DNA from: Bordetella parapertussis
GTDB lineage: Bacteria > Pseudomonadota > Gammaproteobacteria > Burkholderiales > Burkholderiaceae_C
Direction of reading: 5' to 3'
Length of the DNA: 13,811 bases
NCBI GenBank assembly: GCA_943328885.2
Contig: CALQBT020000020.1
Location: forward strand, 1-13,811
Part shown: piece after piece, positions 1 through 6,402 of the stretch
Layout of the letters: each line of letters begins with the position of its first letter
How positions within the stretch are numbered: the stretch's first letter is position 1
Position numbers and translations under genes: made by a program
Notes under the pieces: generated by a model
Database searches by the model: none
Told to the model about the DNA's origin: nothing
Seen by the model: the letters and a program-made list of their open reading frames with translations, nothing else

Positions 1-1
1 G

Positions 2-310
2 AGCCCCCTGCATCGTCGCACCCAGGATCTGATCGTTGGGACCGTGCATCGGCCGCGGTGCCAGCACCCGTGTGCAGGAGGCGGTCGACCTGCGCCGATC
101 AATTTGGTCGAGCTGACGGTCAGCCTTGGCGTGCCGCGCCGGGCGCTGCACACTTGCCTAGAGCGGAGCAGATCGACGCTGGTTTGAGCAGTGCGGCGCC
201 ACGGCGTCGCGCCAGGCGACATCTGCTGGCGGTGTTCGGATGGGCTGGCCCACAGGCTGGCTGACACTGCGATCCCCCGCCTGTTGCAAGTCCATGAAGC
301 GCTGCCGCAA
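2..310 (+). pseudogene. probable remnant of an AraC-family regulator (HTH end)
   Basis: No intact gene is visible here. One reading frame starting at base 2 gives a stretch around 92-160 (INLVELTVSLGVPRRALHT) that resembles the first helix-turn-helix of AraC-type regulators, whose usual form is close to V-DLC--LGVSRRTLQ. The same frame has a stop codon at 185-187 and then continues with AVRR and a tail ending LLQVHEALPQS, which loosely recalls the second helix-turn-helix and the FGE-PS ending of the family. The linker expected between the two parts (about 20 residues) is mostly missing. The in-frame stop and the missing linker are why it is called a relic. The match is by eye and modest, so chance resemblance in GC-rich DNA remains possible. 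From about 310 to 490 nothing recognisable is seen. Confidence 0.35.
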
Positions 311-506
311 TCCGGCCGAGCCATGATGGACGCCGCAAACGTGGCTGGTGGCCGAGACAAGATTTCGCTGATACTCATTAGAGTCCAGGGAGGGGCGGCC
401 AAGAGCTTGCGGAGGTGGCGATTCGGGCGCTGATGTCAGGCGCCCACGCCGCAAGCCGACGCGGTGGCGATGTCGACCAGGGTCAATCCGAAAAAAAGGG
501 GCAAGC

Positions 507-1181
507 ATGGGCAGACTGCTGATGTCGCTGGACGGGGTGGTGATCAAAGAGGTTCAGATCACCAAGGACAAGACCACGCTGGGCCGACGCCCTTACAACG
601 ACCTGGTGATCGACAGCCTTGCCATCAGCGGCGAGCATGCGCTGCTGCAAATGGCAGGTCAAGACGTCTTCATTGAAGACCTCAACAGCACCAACGGCAC
701 CTACATCAACGGCAAGCCGATCAAGCGGCAGCAACTCAGGCACCTCGACACGGTGGAGATCGGCAAGTACAAGATCAGGTATTTGGTCGACGACCCAACA
801 GGCGAGGTCCGCATCCAGGCCGGGCGCATCGGCGGCAACGGCGCGCCGGCCTCTGTCCCGGCTGCGCCGCTGACCGGTGAATTCTTGCCCCCCGCAGCGC
901 CGGCCGAGAGCGCCCCGCCTGGCGGCGCGTCGATCAAGGTGCTCAACGGGCCCGCGGCCGGTCGTGCGGTGGTCCTGACCAAGGTCGTCACCACCGTCGG
1001 CAAACCCGGTGTGCTGGTGGCGGCGATCACCAAGCGGCCTCAGGGCTATGTGCTGGCCCACGTCGAAGGTATGCAGCGGCCTTGCATCAATGGCGTGCCT
1101 GTCAGCGGCGAGACCGCGGCGCTCAGCCACGGCGATCTGATCGAGTTGGCTGGTACCCAGGTGCAGTTTCTGCACGACTGA
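507..1181 (+). CDS. FHA-domain protein with a second, degenerate FHA-like domain
   Basis: This is a 224-residue soluble protein that probably binds phosphothreonine peptides and acts as a signalling adaptor. Residues about 5-93 form a canonical FHA domain: G26-R27, S41-x-x-H44 and N60-STNG are the usual phosphopeptide-binding landmarks. A proline/alanine-rich linker (about 111-141) leads to a second domain (about 142-223) with the FHA rhythm (TVGKPG, CINGVPV, LSHGDLIELAG). That domain lacks the GR and SxxH residues, so it probably no longer binds phosphate in the usual way. The ATG at 507 has an AAGGGG ribosome-binding site five bases upstream. No signal peptide or membrane segment is seen. 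The next gene, a metallohydrolase, follows on the same strand after 189 bases. The partner kinase or client is not in this window. Confidence 0.9.
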   Translation: MGRLLMSLDGVVIKEVQITKDKTTLGRRPYNDLVIDSLAISGEHALLQMAGQDVFIEDLNSTNGTYINGKPIKRQQLRHLDTVEIGKYKIRYLVDDPTGEVRIQAGRIGGNGAPASVPAAPLTGEFLPPAAPAESAPPGGASIKVLNGPAAGRAVVLTKVVTTVGKPGVLVAAITKRPQGYVLAHVEGMQRPCINGVPVSGETAALSHGDLIELAGTQVQFLHD

Positions 1182-1370
1182 GGCCCGGTCTGGCCGCGGC
1201 GTGATCCAATCGACGGTCTTGCGAGGCGCGCGGGCGCTGCGCAGGATCCGGTGTGCGGAATTCGCGGCTGCGCGCTTGCACCCACCGCGTCAGCGCTGCA
1301 CCATTGTCCAATTCGTCTGAGGCCATGCCCAAGGCGCCCTCAACTGCCGGCTCCAAAGGCCGCCAAAGCC

Positions 1371-2147
1371 ATGCAAATCCGTGTTCTGGGCTGTTCGGGC
1401 GGCATCGCCGCCGGCTGCCGCACCACCGCTTTCCTGCTCGACGACGATCTGCTGATCGACGCCGGCACCGGTCTGGGAGATCTCAGCCTCGACGCGCTGG
1501 CGTGCATAGACCATGTCGTGCTCAGTCACTCTCACCTCGACCATGTGCTGGGCGTGCCCTTGCTGGCCGACAGCGTGATGCGGCACCGTGCCGGCCGGCC
1601 GCCGATCCAGGTCTATGGCCTGCCCGCCACGGTGGCCGCGCTGCGTGACCATGTATTCAACGGTGTGATCTGGCCCGATTTCACCCGACTGCCCAGCGCC
1701 GACCGGCCGGTGTTGGCGCTGCGAACCTTTGACACCGGCCAGGTGCTGGAGTTCGGTCAGCGCCGCATCGAGGTGCTGCCCGCAAGCCATACCGTGCCGG
1801 CAGTGGGCTTTGCGCTGCTGGGCCGTGGCGACGGCGGAGCCTGGGTCTTCACCGGCGACACCGGTCCCAACCCGGCGCTGTGGCAGCGGCTGCGCTCGCT
1901 GCGCGTTCGTCACTTGGTGATCGAGACCACCTTCCGCGACGACGACCACCCGGTGGCCAGCGCCAGCCTCCACCTCCACCCTGCGGCGCTGGGTCTCGAA
2001 CTGGCTCAGTTGGCCGAGGGCACCGAGGTCCACATCACCCATGTCAAGCCGGGGGAGATGCCAACGGTGATGGCTGAGATCGGCGCGCTCGACCCGCGGC
2101 ACCGGATTCGGGCCTTGGCCGCAGGGCAGGTGATGGTGTTGGCGTGA
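1371..2147 (+). CDS. MBL-fold hydrolase, class II 3',5'-cyclic-nucleotide phosphodiesterase-like
   Basis: This is a 258-residue metallo-beta-lactamase-fold enzyme, most like class II cyclic-nucleotide phosphodiesterases (CpdP/PDE1 type), which hydrolyse cAMP or cGMP to the 5'-nucleotide. The zinc-binding signature HSHLDH is at residues 53-58, with further likely ligands H140 (in PASHTVP), D163 (in FTGDTG) and H221/H224 (in HITHVKPGE). The early LGCSGG and LLIDAGTGLGDL segments also fit the family. The reading frame is open back to 1251, but the 40 extra residues are arginine/proline-rich and unlike the family, whereas the ATG at 1371 gives the usual N terminus MQIRVLGCSGG. No strong ribosome-binding site precedes it. 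Substrate cannot be fixed from sequence: general MBL phosphodiesterases share these motifs. The pilin gene follows behind its own promoter. Confidence 0.85.
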   Translation: MQIRVLGCSGGIAAGCRTTAFLLDDDLLIDAGTGLGDLSLDALACIDHVVLSHSHLDHVLGVPLLADSVMRHRAGRPPIQVYGLPATVAALRDHVFNGVIWPDFTRLPSADRPVLALRTFDTGQVLEFGQRRIEVLPASHTVPAVGFALLGRGDGGAWVFTGDTGPNPALWQRLRSLRVRHLVIETTFRDDDHPVASASLHLHPAALGLELAQLAEGTEVHITHVKPGEMPTVMAEIGALDPRHRIRALAAGQVMVLA

Positions 2148-2268
2148 CGACCAGGCGCTGACAACAAATGTCGACCCGGTCGGCCGGGATGTGACGCAAT
2201 TTGGCAGCTTCGGCCGCCAAAGCTCAGCGAATTTGGCGTCAGCCACTCAAAAGCCAGGAAAATCAGGC

Positions 2269-2284
2269 TGGCACGCGAACTGCA
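2269..2284 (+). promoter_or_regulatory. sigma-54 promoter for the pilin gene
   Basis: TGGCACGCGAACTGCA matches the -24/-12 sigma-54 consensus (TGGCACG-N4-TTGCA) with one difference, and has the required GG-N10-GC spacing. It lies 50 bases upstream of the pilin start, which leaves room for a transcript start near 2295. Type IV pilin genes in Pseudomonas and many betaproteobacteria are transcribed by RpoN with the PilS/PilR system. An inverted repeat GACA-N5-TGTC at 2160-2172, about 100 bases further upstream, could be an activator site, but that is a guess. Confidence 0.75.
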
Positions 2285-2333
2285 CTGCTGAGTTGTCCCC
2301 ACCCTTCAACCCCATTGTCCAGGAGCGACATCC

Positions 2334-2753
2334 ATGAAGCGCATTCAGCAAGGTTTTACCCTCATCGAACTGATGATCGTCGTCGCGATCATCGGCATCT
2401 TGGCGGCGGTAGCGCTGCCGGCTTACCAGAACTACACCTACAAGGCCAAGTTTGCGGAAGTAAATACCGTCGCCGCTGCCTATCAGACGGCCGTCGCAGT
2501 TTGTGCGCAGGAACTGGGCACCCTGACCGGCTGCGATTCGGGTACCAACGGTATTCCCGCGACGCAAGCGACGACGCATGTGGCTTCCGTCGCGGTCACC
2601 GCTGGCGTCATCACCGTGGTCCCCACCGCAACGACCAGCGCCGCCTCGACACTGATTCTGACCCCTACAGTCGGTTCAGGTGCCTTGACCTGGGCCAGAA
2701 CCGGCAGCGGCTGCTTGACAGCGCAAGGCTCGGTACCGATTCTTTGCAAGTAG
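2334..2753 (+). CDS. pilA: type IVa major pilin
   Basis: This is a 139-residue prepilin. A short basic leader, MKRIQQG, is cut before F8 by prepilin peptidase. The mature N terminus [20 protein letters not shown] is the classic hydrophobic helix, with E12 serving as the Glu5 needed for assembly. There are four cysteines: C57 and C67 in the middle, and C127 and C138 near the end, the last two probably closing the D-region loop. Residues 80-119 are unusually rich in Ser/Thr/Ala, which suits O-glycosylation by the ligase encoded downstream. The final residue is lysine, so the C-terminal-serine modification known from Pseudomonas group I pilins does not apply. AGGAG at 2321-2325 is a good ribosome-binding site. 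The pilin assembles into fibres used for twitching, adhesion or DNA uptake; which of these applies is not decided here. Confidence 0.93.
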   Translation: MKRIQQGFTLIELMIVVAIIGILAAVALPAYQNYTYKAKFAEVNTVAAAYQTAVAVCAQELGTLTGCDSGTNGIPATQATTHVASVAVTAGVITVVPTATTSAASTLILTPTVGSGALTWARTGSGCLTAQGSVPILCK

Positions 2754-2814
2754 CGATCCTCGAGACTGGAAGTACAGGCTGCGGCCGATGCCGAAGTCTG
2801 TAACTTTCGCCTTT

Positions 2815-2832
2815 GTGCCGTGAAATCGGCAC
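2815..2832 (+). other. hairpin in the pilin 3' untranslated region
   Basis: GTGCCG and CGGCAC form a perfect 6-bp stem around the loop TGAAAT, about 60 bases after the pilin stop and just before the terminator. It has no T-run, so it is not itself a terminator. Paired 3' hairpins after highly expressed pilin genes may stabilise the mRNA, but that is inference. Confidence 0.4.
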
Positions 2833-2858
2833 TGCTCGCGGCCAATCCCGCCACCAAG

Positions 2859-2883
2859 GGCCGCCTTCGGGCGGTCTTTTTTT
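2859..2883 (+). terminator. rho-independent terminator after pilA
   Basis: A 7-bp stem (GGCCGCC with GGCGGTC, one G-T pair) closes a TTCG tetraloop and is followed by seven Ts at 2877-2883. This is a textbook intrinsic terminator. It separates pilin transcription from the ligase gene, which therefore probably has its own promoter. Confidence 0.9.
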
Positions 2884-2984
2884 GGCCGCAGCGTGCCGCC
2901 CATGCGCCGATAAGCGGCGTCACGCGGCTTGGCAACGGCACCGGTGAGTTCTGCCGCGGGTTGAACCTGCGCCGAACCCTTGGG

Positions 2985-3012
2985 TTGAAGTCTTCTGAAC
3001 GGCTGCTAGCAT
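2985..3012 (+). promoter_or_regulatory. candidate sigma-70 promoter for the oligosaccharyltransferase gene
   Basis: TTGAAG at 2985-2990 and TAGCAT at 3007-3012 each match four of six consensus bases at 16-base spacing. The pair lies beyond the pilin terminator and about 45 bases upstream of the ATG at 3055, where a promoter is expected. Confidence 0.4.
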
Positions 3013-3054
3013 GCCGGCGCGCCCATTCCAGGGCATTGACCCAGGCGCCACAGC

Positions 3055-4866
3055 ATGCTCTCCCCTTCCCGCACCCCATCGTTTGATCCGCTGCTACTGG
3101 CCGCTACCCTGCTGGCCAGCTGCGTGCCCACCTTGCTGGCCTACAACCAGCCGCCGTCGGCCACGCTGCTCAACCAGTGCGTGGCCGTGGCGCTGTGGGG
3201 CGGGGTGGTGATGGTGATGCCTCTGGCCACCACGCGCAGGCTTGGGGCGACGATCGCAGCCTTGCTGGGCGCGCTGGCGATCGTCGGTGCAGCGGCTTTT
3301 GGCAGCTGGGCTTTCGGCGCGCTACCGTTGTCGCTGGCGCTACAGGCGCTGGGCTTGCTGGCCGGCGCGGCGCTGCTGGCCGGCAGCGGCGCCAGCGCTT
3401 CCAGTGGCCCAGGCGGGCCCGCAGCTTTCGGGGCGCTGGCGCTGGGCTTGTTGGTCGCCGGCCTGGCCGGCAGCGCGGTGGCGCTGCTGCAGGTGTTTGC
3501 GCCCGAATGGATAGATGGCAACTGGATCGCCCATTCAAGCCTGGCGGGTCGGGCGGTGGGCAACCTGCGCCAGCCCAACCACTTGTGCAGCCTGCTGCTG
3601 TGGGCGCTGGTGGCCGGGGTCGCACTGCATGAGCTGCGGTGGCTGCCACGCGCCGCGTTGTGGGCGCTGACGGTCTTGATGGTCTGGGCGTTGGAGTTGA
3701 CCGCTTCGCGAACTGGCGCGGTGGGCCTGGGGCTGCTGCTGGGTTGGGCGCTGCTGGACCGTCGCCTGTCTCGCTCGGCGCGCTGCTTGCTGGCCGCCAC
3801 GCCCTTGCTCTACGCGCTGGCGTATGGCGCGATGGCCTGGTACGGCCGCTTGAGCCACCAAGCGCTGGGCGCTGGGGCCAGGCTGCTGGCCCAGGACGCG
3901 GTGACCGTCGACAGCCCCAACTCGCGGATGAACATCTGGCACAACACCGTCGATCTGATTGCGGCCCAGCCCTGGACCGGGGTGGGTTTTGGCGAGTTCA
4001 ACCTAGCGTGGACGCTCAGCCCGTTTGCCAACCGGCCTACCGCTTTCTTCGACCACAGCCACAACCTGCTGCTGCAACTGGCGGTCGAACTCGGCCTGCC
4101 CGCGGCCGCGATGGTGAGCTCTTTGCTGCTGCTGGCGCTGTGGCAAGGGCTGCAGCGCGCTCGCCGGGCCAGCGGCGATAGCAGCCTGGTGGCGCGCGCC
4201 AGCCTGATGCTGGTGATCACGGTGGCTTTGCACAGCCTGGTCGAATACCCGCTGTGGTACGCCTATTTTCTGCTGCCTGCCGCGCTCGCCTGGGGCTTTG
4301 TGCTGGGTGTGCCGGCCACGACGCTCCCGTCGCTGGCGCAGCAGACGACGCCACAGACCCTCCGCTGGGGGCCGATCGCCGGCCTGCTGATGTCACTGGC
4401 CGGTGCCTGGTCGCTGCTGGACTACCAGCGCGTGGTGGCGATCTACGCGCCGGCCGAGGTTGCCGAGCCGCTGACCAAGCGCATCGAGCAAGGTCAGTCC
4501 AGCCCGCTGTTTGCCCACCATGCCGACTATGCTGCAGCGACCAACCCCAGCTCGGTGAGCAGCGCTGAACTGGGGTTTGCCCGGGCGCCGCACTCGCTGC
4601 TCGATACCCGGCTGATGATGGCCTGGGCTGAACGTCTGGCGGACCAGGGCCAGGTTGACCCCGCGCGCTGGCTGGCACAGCGCCTGCGAGAGTTCCGCAA
4701 CCCGGAGGCCGATGCCTTCTTCGCGCCTTGCCGGGACGGCGCCGCGAGCGCTTTCCAGTGCCAGATGCCGATAGCCCCGCATGGCTGGCGCGAGTTTGTC
4801 GCGGCGCGGGCGACGGCCGCGGCATCGGGCCAGCCGCTGGCGCCGGCGTCCTCGGCCAGCCGGTGA
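3055..4866 (+). CDS. PglL/TfpO-family protein O-oligosaccharyltransferase (Wzy_C family)
   Basis: This is a 603-residue inner-membrane protein with many hydrophobic segments, probably around a dozen, and a soluble C-terminal part from about residue 440. It belongs to the WaaL/PglL/Wzy superfamily, which moves lipid-linked glycans onto an acceptor in the periplasm. Family landmarks are RQPNH at 172-176 (PglL_A region), ASRTG at 217-221, an NIWHNT--LIAAQPWTGVGFGEF block, and FDHSHN with H334/H336 followed by LLLQLAVELG. The last is the catalytic periplasmic loop of this superfamily. Its place directly after a pilin gene with a Ser/Thr-rich region suggests it glycosylates the pilin. The Wzy polymerase and WaaL ligase roles are less likely because no lipopolysaccharide genes are nearby. 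The ATG has only a weak AGG upstream. The stop codon lies inside a decayed antisense moaC copy. Confidence 0.82.
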   Translation: MLSPSRTPSFDPLLLAATLLASCVPTLLAYNQPPSATLLNQCVAVALWGGVVMVMPLATTRRLGATIAALLGALAIVGAAAFGSWAFGALPLSLALQALGLLAGAALLAGSGASASSGPGGPAAFGALALGLLVAGLAGSAVALLQVFAPEWIDGNWIAHSSLAGRAVGNLRQPNHLCSLLLWALVAGVALHELRWLPRAALWALTVLMVWALELTASRTGAVGLGLLLGWALLDRRLSRSARCLLAATPLLYALAYGAMAWYGRLSHQALGAGARLLAQDAVTVDSPNSRMNIWHNTVDLIAAQPWTGVGFGEFNLAWTLSPFANRPTAFFDHSHNLLLQLAVELGLPAAAMVSSLLLLALWQGLQRARRASGDSSLVARASLMLVITVALHSLVEYPLWYAYFLLPAALAWGFVLGVPATTLPSLAQQTTPQTLRWGPIAGLLMSLAGAWSLLDYQRVVAIYAPAEVAEPLTKRIEQGQSSPLFAHHADYAAATNPSSVSSAELGFARAPHSLLDTRLMMAWAERLADQGQVDPARWLAQRLREFRNPEADAFFAPCRDGAASAFQCQMPIAPHGWREFVAARATAAASGQPLAPASSASR

Positions 4867-5319
4867 CCCGGTTCTGCGCCGCGTTGGTCGAATCGGCGGA
4901 CACTGCCCATCACCCTGGCTTGGGAGTCGCCCTGCGCCTGTCGCCGATTGTCAGCAGTTCCCAGGTGCCCCGCGGGCCGGGCGCGCGTTTCGCCAACGAG
5001 TTTGCCCGTGGCTGCTGCAGGCAGACTGAATGCGGCCAGGGCTTGCACACCATCGCCGCCAAACCAGGCCACGAACCCGAGCCGGCCTTCGACCGCTGCA
5101 GGGTGACTGAAGCAAGTGCGCACTCGAGATCTTCGGGTACACCCTGATTCACAGAATGGGTCGTGCCGCGCAGACTGCACTTTGACCCTCCCGGTCGGAG
5201 CATGAATGGGCACAGAGCCTGCGCGATCGCGCTCTGTCGCCGCCGAAAATCAGACCTGAAATGCGCTTGCGAACGCTGCTCAAGGACATCGTCCGGGTCA
5301 GTGCCTGAGAACCGGCCAT
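4839..5319 (-). pseudogene. moaC: decayed second copy of moaC
   Basis: This gene-free stretch aligns collinearly with the intact moaC at 5771-6259. Bases 4863-4914 match 5795-5846 at 37 of 52 positions without gaps (counted by eye). The similarity continues with shared GTCAGCAG (4950 against 5883) and CCCAG, and near the 5' end with GCATG (5200 against 6148), GCGAT (5223 against 6174) and GGGTCAG (5295 against 6241). The offset is 932-933 in the 3' half and 946-951 in the 5' half, so about 15 bases were lost in the middle. Read on the minus strand it still gives GK--GE, RVMGSVR and PGH-LA-DA where MoaC has [14 protein letters not shown] and [10 protein letters not shown]. The catalytic YDMCK segment is destroyed and the two halves lie in different frames. 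It cannot encode a working enzyme. Confidence 0.75.
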
Positions 5320-5360
5320 GATCGGCAGGAACAAGATCGCTTTGCCGACCGGCCAAGGGC

Positions 5361-5366
5361 TAGAAT
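5361..5366 (+). promoter_or_regulatory. possible -10 element upstream of the small coiled-coil gene
   Basis: TAGAAT, in the context GGGCTAGAATC, resembles a sigma-70 -10 box. The best TTG-type -35 (TTGCCG at 5342) is only 13 bases away, which is too close, so the promoter is uncertain. It lies about 80 bases upstream of the ATG at 5444. Confidence 0.3.
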
Positions 5367-5371
5367 CAAAG

Positions 5372-5390
5372 CGGACTTCAGCGAAGTTCG
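5372..5390 (+). other. hairpin in the leader of the small coiled-coil gene
   Basis: CGGACTTC and GAAGTTCG pair over 8 bp, including one G-T pair, around the loop AGC. No T-run follows. It would lie in the 5' leader of the gene at 5444 if transcription starts near the TAGAAT element, so a role in mRNA stability or regulation is possible but unproven. Confidence 0.35.
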
Positions 5391-5443
5391 GCCTTTCGAG
5401 ACCAGACCAATTGGAATAGATTTAATTTCTGAGGCGTCAAGCA

Positions 5444-5707
5444 ATGGCTAGCAATGGGATAATTTCAAATACCGCTCAAGCATATCCGCAGACCTATGCC
5501 AGAAAATTTGTGGCGCTGGATAGAGTCGTGCTCAAGGAAAATCAACAGAATCTTCGGGTGCAGATGGAAAAATTGAACCAACAGCATCAGGCGTTGGTAA
5601 AAGAAGAGCTTCAAGTCAAGGAGCAGCTGAAGGATAATGAAGAAAAGAGAATTGAAGTGAATAAGCGGATGAGCCGGCCGGGCCAAATTGTAGATAAAAC
5701 GGTTTAG
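5444..5707 (+). CDS. small AT-rich coiled-coil protein of unknown function
   Basis: This is an 87-residue protein that I do not recognise. The first 25 residues are polar with several aromatics (AYPQTYARKF). Residues about 26-76 are rich in Glu, Gln, Lys and Leu with heptad-like spacing (VLKENQQNLRVQMEKLNQQ, then VKEQLKDNEEKRIEVNKRM), which predicts a long coiled coil. There is no signal peptide, membrane segment or cysteine. GAGG at 5431-5434 is a suitable ribosome-binding site nine bases before the ATG. Two 60-base samples of the gene are about 42-43% GC, clearly below the neighbouring genes, and the codons are AT-tolerant (aaa, gaa, aat, ttg). This suggests recent import. A small structural, adaptor or regulatory protein is possible, but no function is assigned. 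It converges on moaC with 63 bases between stop codons. Confidence 0.7.
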   Translation: MASNGIISNTAQAYPQTYARKFVALDRVVLKENQQNLRVQMEKLNQQHQALVKEELQVKEQLKDNEEKRIEVNKRMSRPGQIVDKTV

Positions 5708-5770
5708 TTGGGTCTGTTTCGCGGCGGCGACTGGCAGCAAGCGCCAGCCCCGGCTTTCAGCAAAAATTCC

Positions 5771-6259
5771 TTATGCATCAGGGGCTGCGAGCCAGTGACC
5801 CGATTTGCCGCCGCGCTTTTCTATCAAGCGGACGCCGCCGATCACCATGCCGCGGTCGACCGCCTTGCACATGTCGTAAATCGTCAGCAGGCCCAGTTGC
5901 ACCGCGGTCAAGGCCTCCATCTCGACACCGGTCTTGCCCACGGTCTCGGCCTGCACGCTGATGTGCACCGCGCTGGCCGCCGCGTCGATGCTGAACTCCA
6001 CCGCGACACGGGTCAGCGGCAGCGGGTGGCACAGCGGGATCAGTTCGGCGCATCGCTTGGCGGCCTGGATTGCGGCGATGCGGGCGATGCCGATCACGTC
6101 GCCTTTCTTCGCGTTGCCTTCGCTGATCAGTGCCAAGGTAGCAGGCTGCATGTGTATGCTGCCGACCGCACGTGCGATGCGATGGCTGTCGGCCTTGGCG
6201 GCGACGTCGACCATGTGGGCCTGGCCGTGAGGGTCAAAGTGGGTCAGGGGTGAGCTCAT
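5771..6259 (-). CDS. moaC: cyclic pyranopterin monophosphate synthase MoaC
   Basis: This is a 162-residue molybdenum cofactor enzyme. With MoaA it converts GTP to cyclic pyranopterin monophosphate, and MoaC performs the second step from 3',8-cyclo-7,8-dihydro-GTP. Hallmarks are HMVDVAAKA near the start, IQAAKR, IPLCHPL with H78, [10 protein letters not shown] with E113/E115, and [18 protein letters not shown] with the catalytic D129 and K132. The C terminus is [13 protein letters not shown]. The length matches E. coli MoaC (about 160). The ATG at 6259 gives the family start [12 protein letters not shown]; the frame continues 11 codons further upstream to a TTG with no family support. No other moa or moe gene is present, so this copy is isolated from its pathway. 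It is divergent from the protease gene at 6403. A degenerate copy lies about 0.93 kb away. Confidence 0.96.
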   Translation of the reverse strand: MSSPLTHFDPHGQAHMVDVAAKADSHRIARAVGSIHMQPATLALISEGNAKKGDVIGIARIAAIQAAKRCAELIPLCHPLPLTRVAVEFSIDAAASAVHISVQAETVGKTGVEMEALTAVQLGLLTIYDMCKAVDRGMVIGGVRLIEKRGGKSGHWLAAPDA

Positions 6260-6402
6260 GGCGTCAGGTTCAGCGAAACAACTGGGAAACAAGGCTGCGA
6301 CATGATAGAAGATGGCCTGTTGCGGCCAATGCTCACCGGCGCTCAGCGCAGTTCACCCCCTTGACACACAGACCCGCACAAGCGCTCGTTCAGGACCCAC
6401 GC

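Noticed and set aside
430..490. Minus-strand GLTLVDIATA, resembling a prepilin cleavage motif (GFTLVE)
   Set aside because: Only about 18 codons long before a stop, with no basic leader and no hydrophobic helix after it, so a chance resemblance is likelier than a pseudopilin.
158..547. Minus-strand frame of 129 codons before the FHA gene
   Set aside because: It has no recognisable domain, a biased composition and no ribosome-binding site, and it overlaps the FHA gene start and the AraC-like remnant.
4728..5147. Plus-strand frame of 139 codons after the ligase gene
   Set aside because: It starts inside the ligase gene in another frame and then crosses the moaC relic antisense. No domain or ribosome-binding site supports it.
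6361..6389. Perfect -35 box TTGACA at 6361 upstream of the protease gene, with another at 6403
   Set aside because: Neither has a recognisable -10 element at 16-18 bases. The second coincides with the proposed TTG start codon followed by ACA.
6172..6402. N-terminal extension of the protease frame back to ATG 6172
   Set aside because: It overlaps moaC on the other strand, is Arg/Trp/Gly-rich and would bury the signal peptide behind 77 residues.
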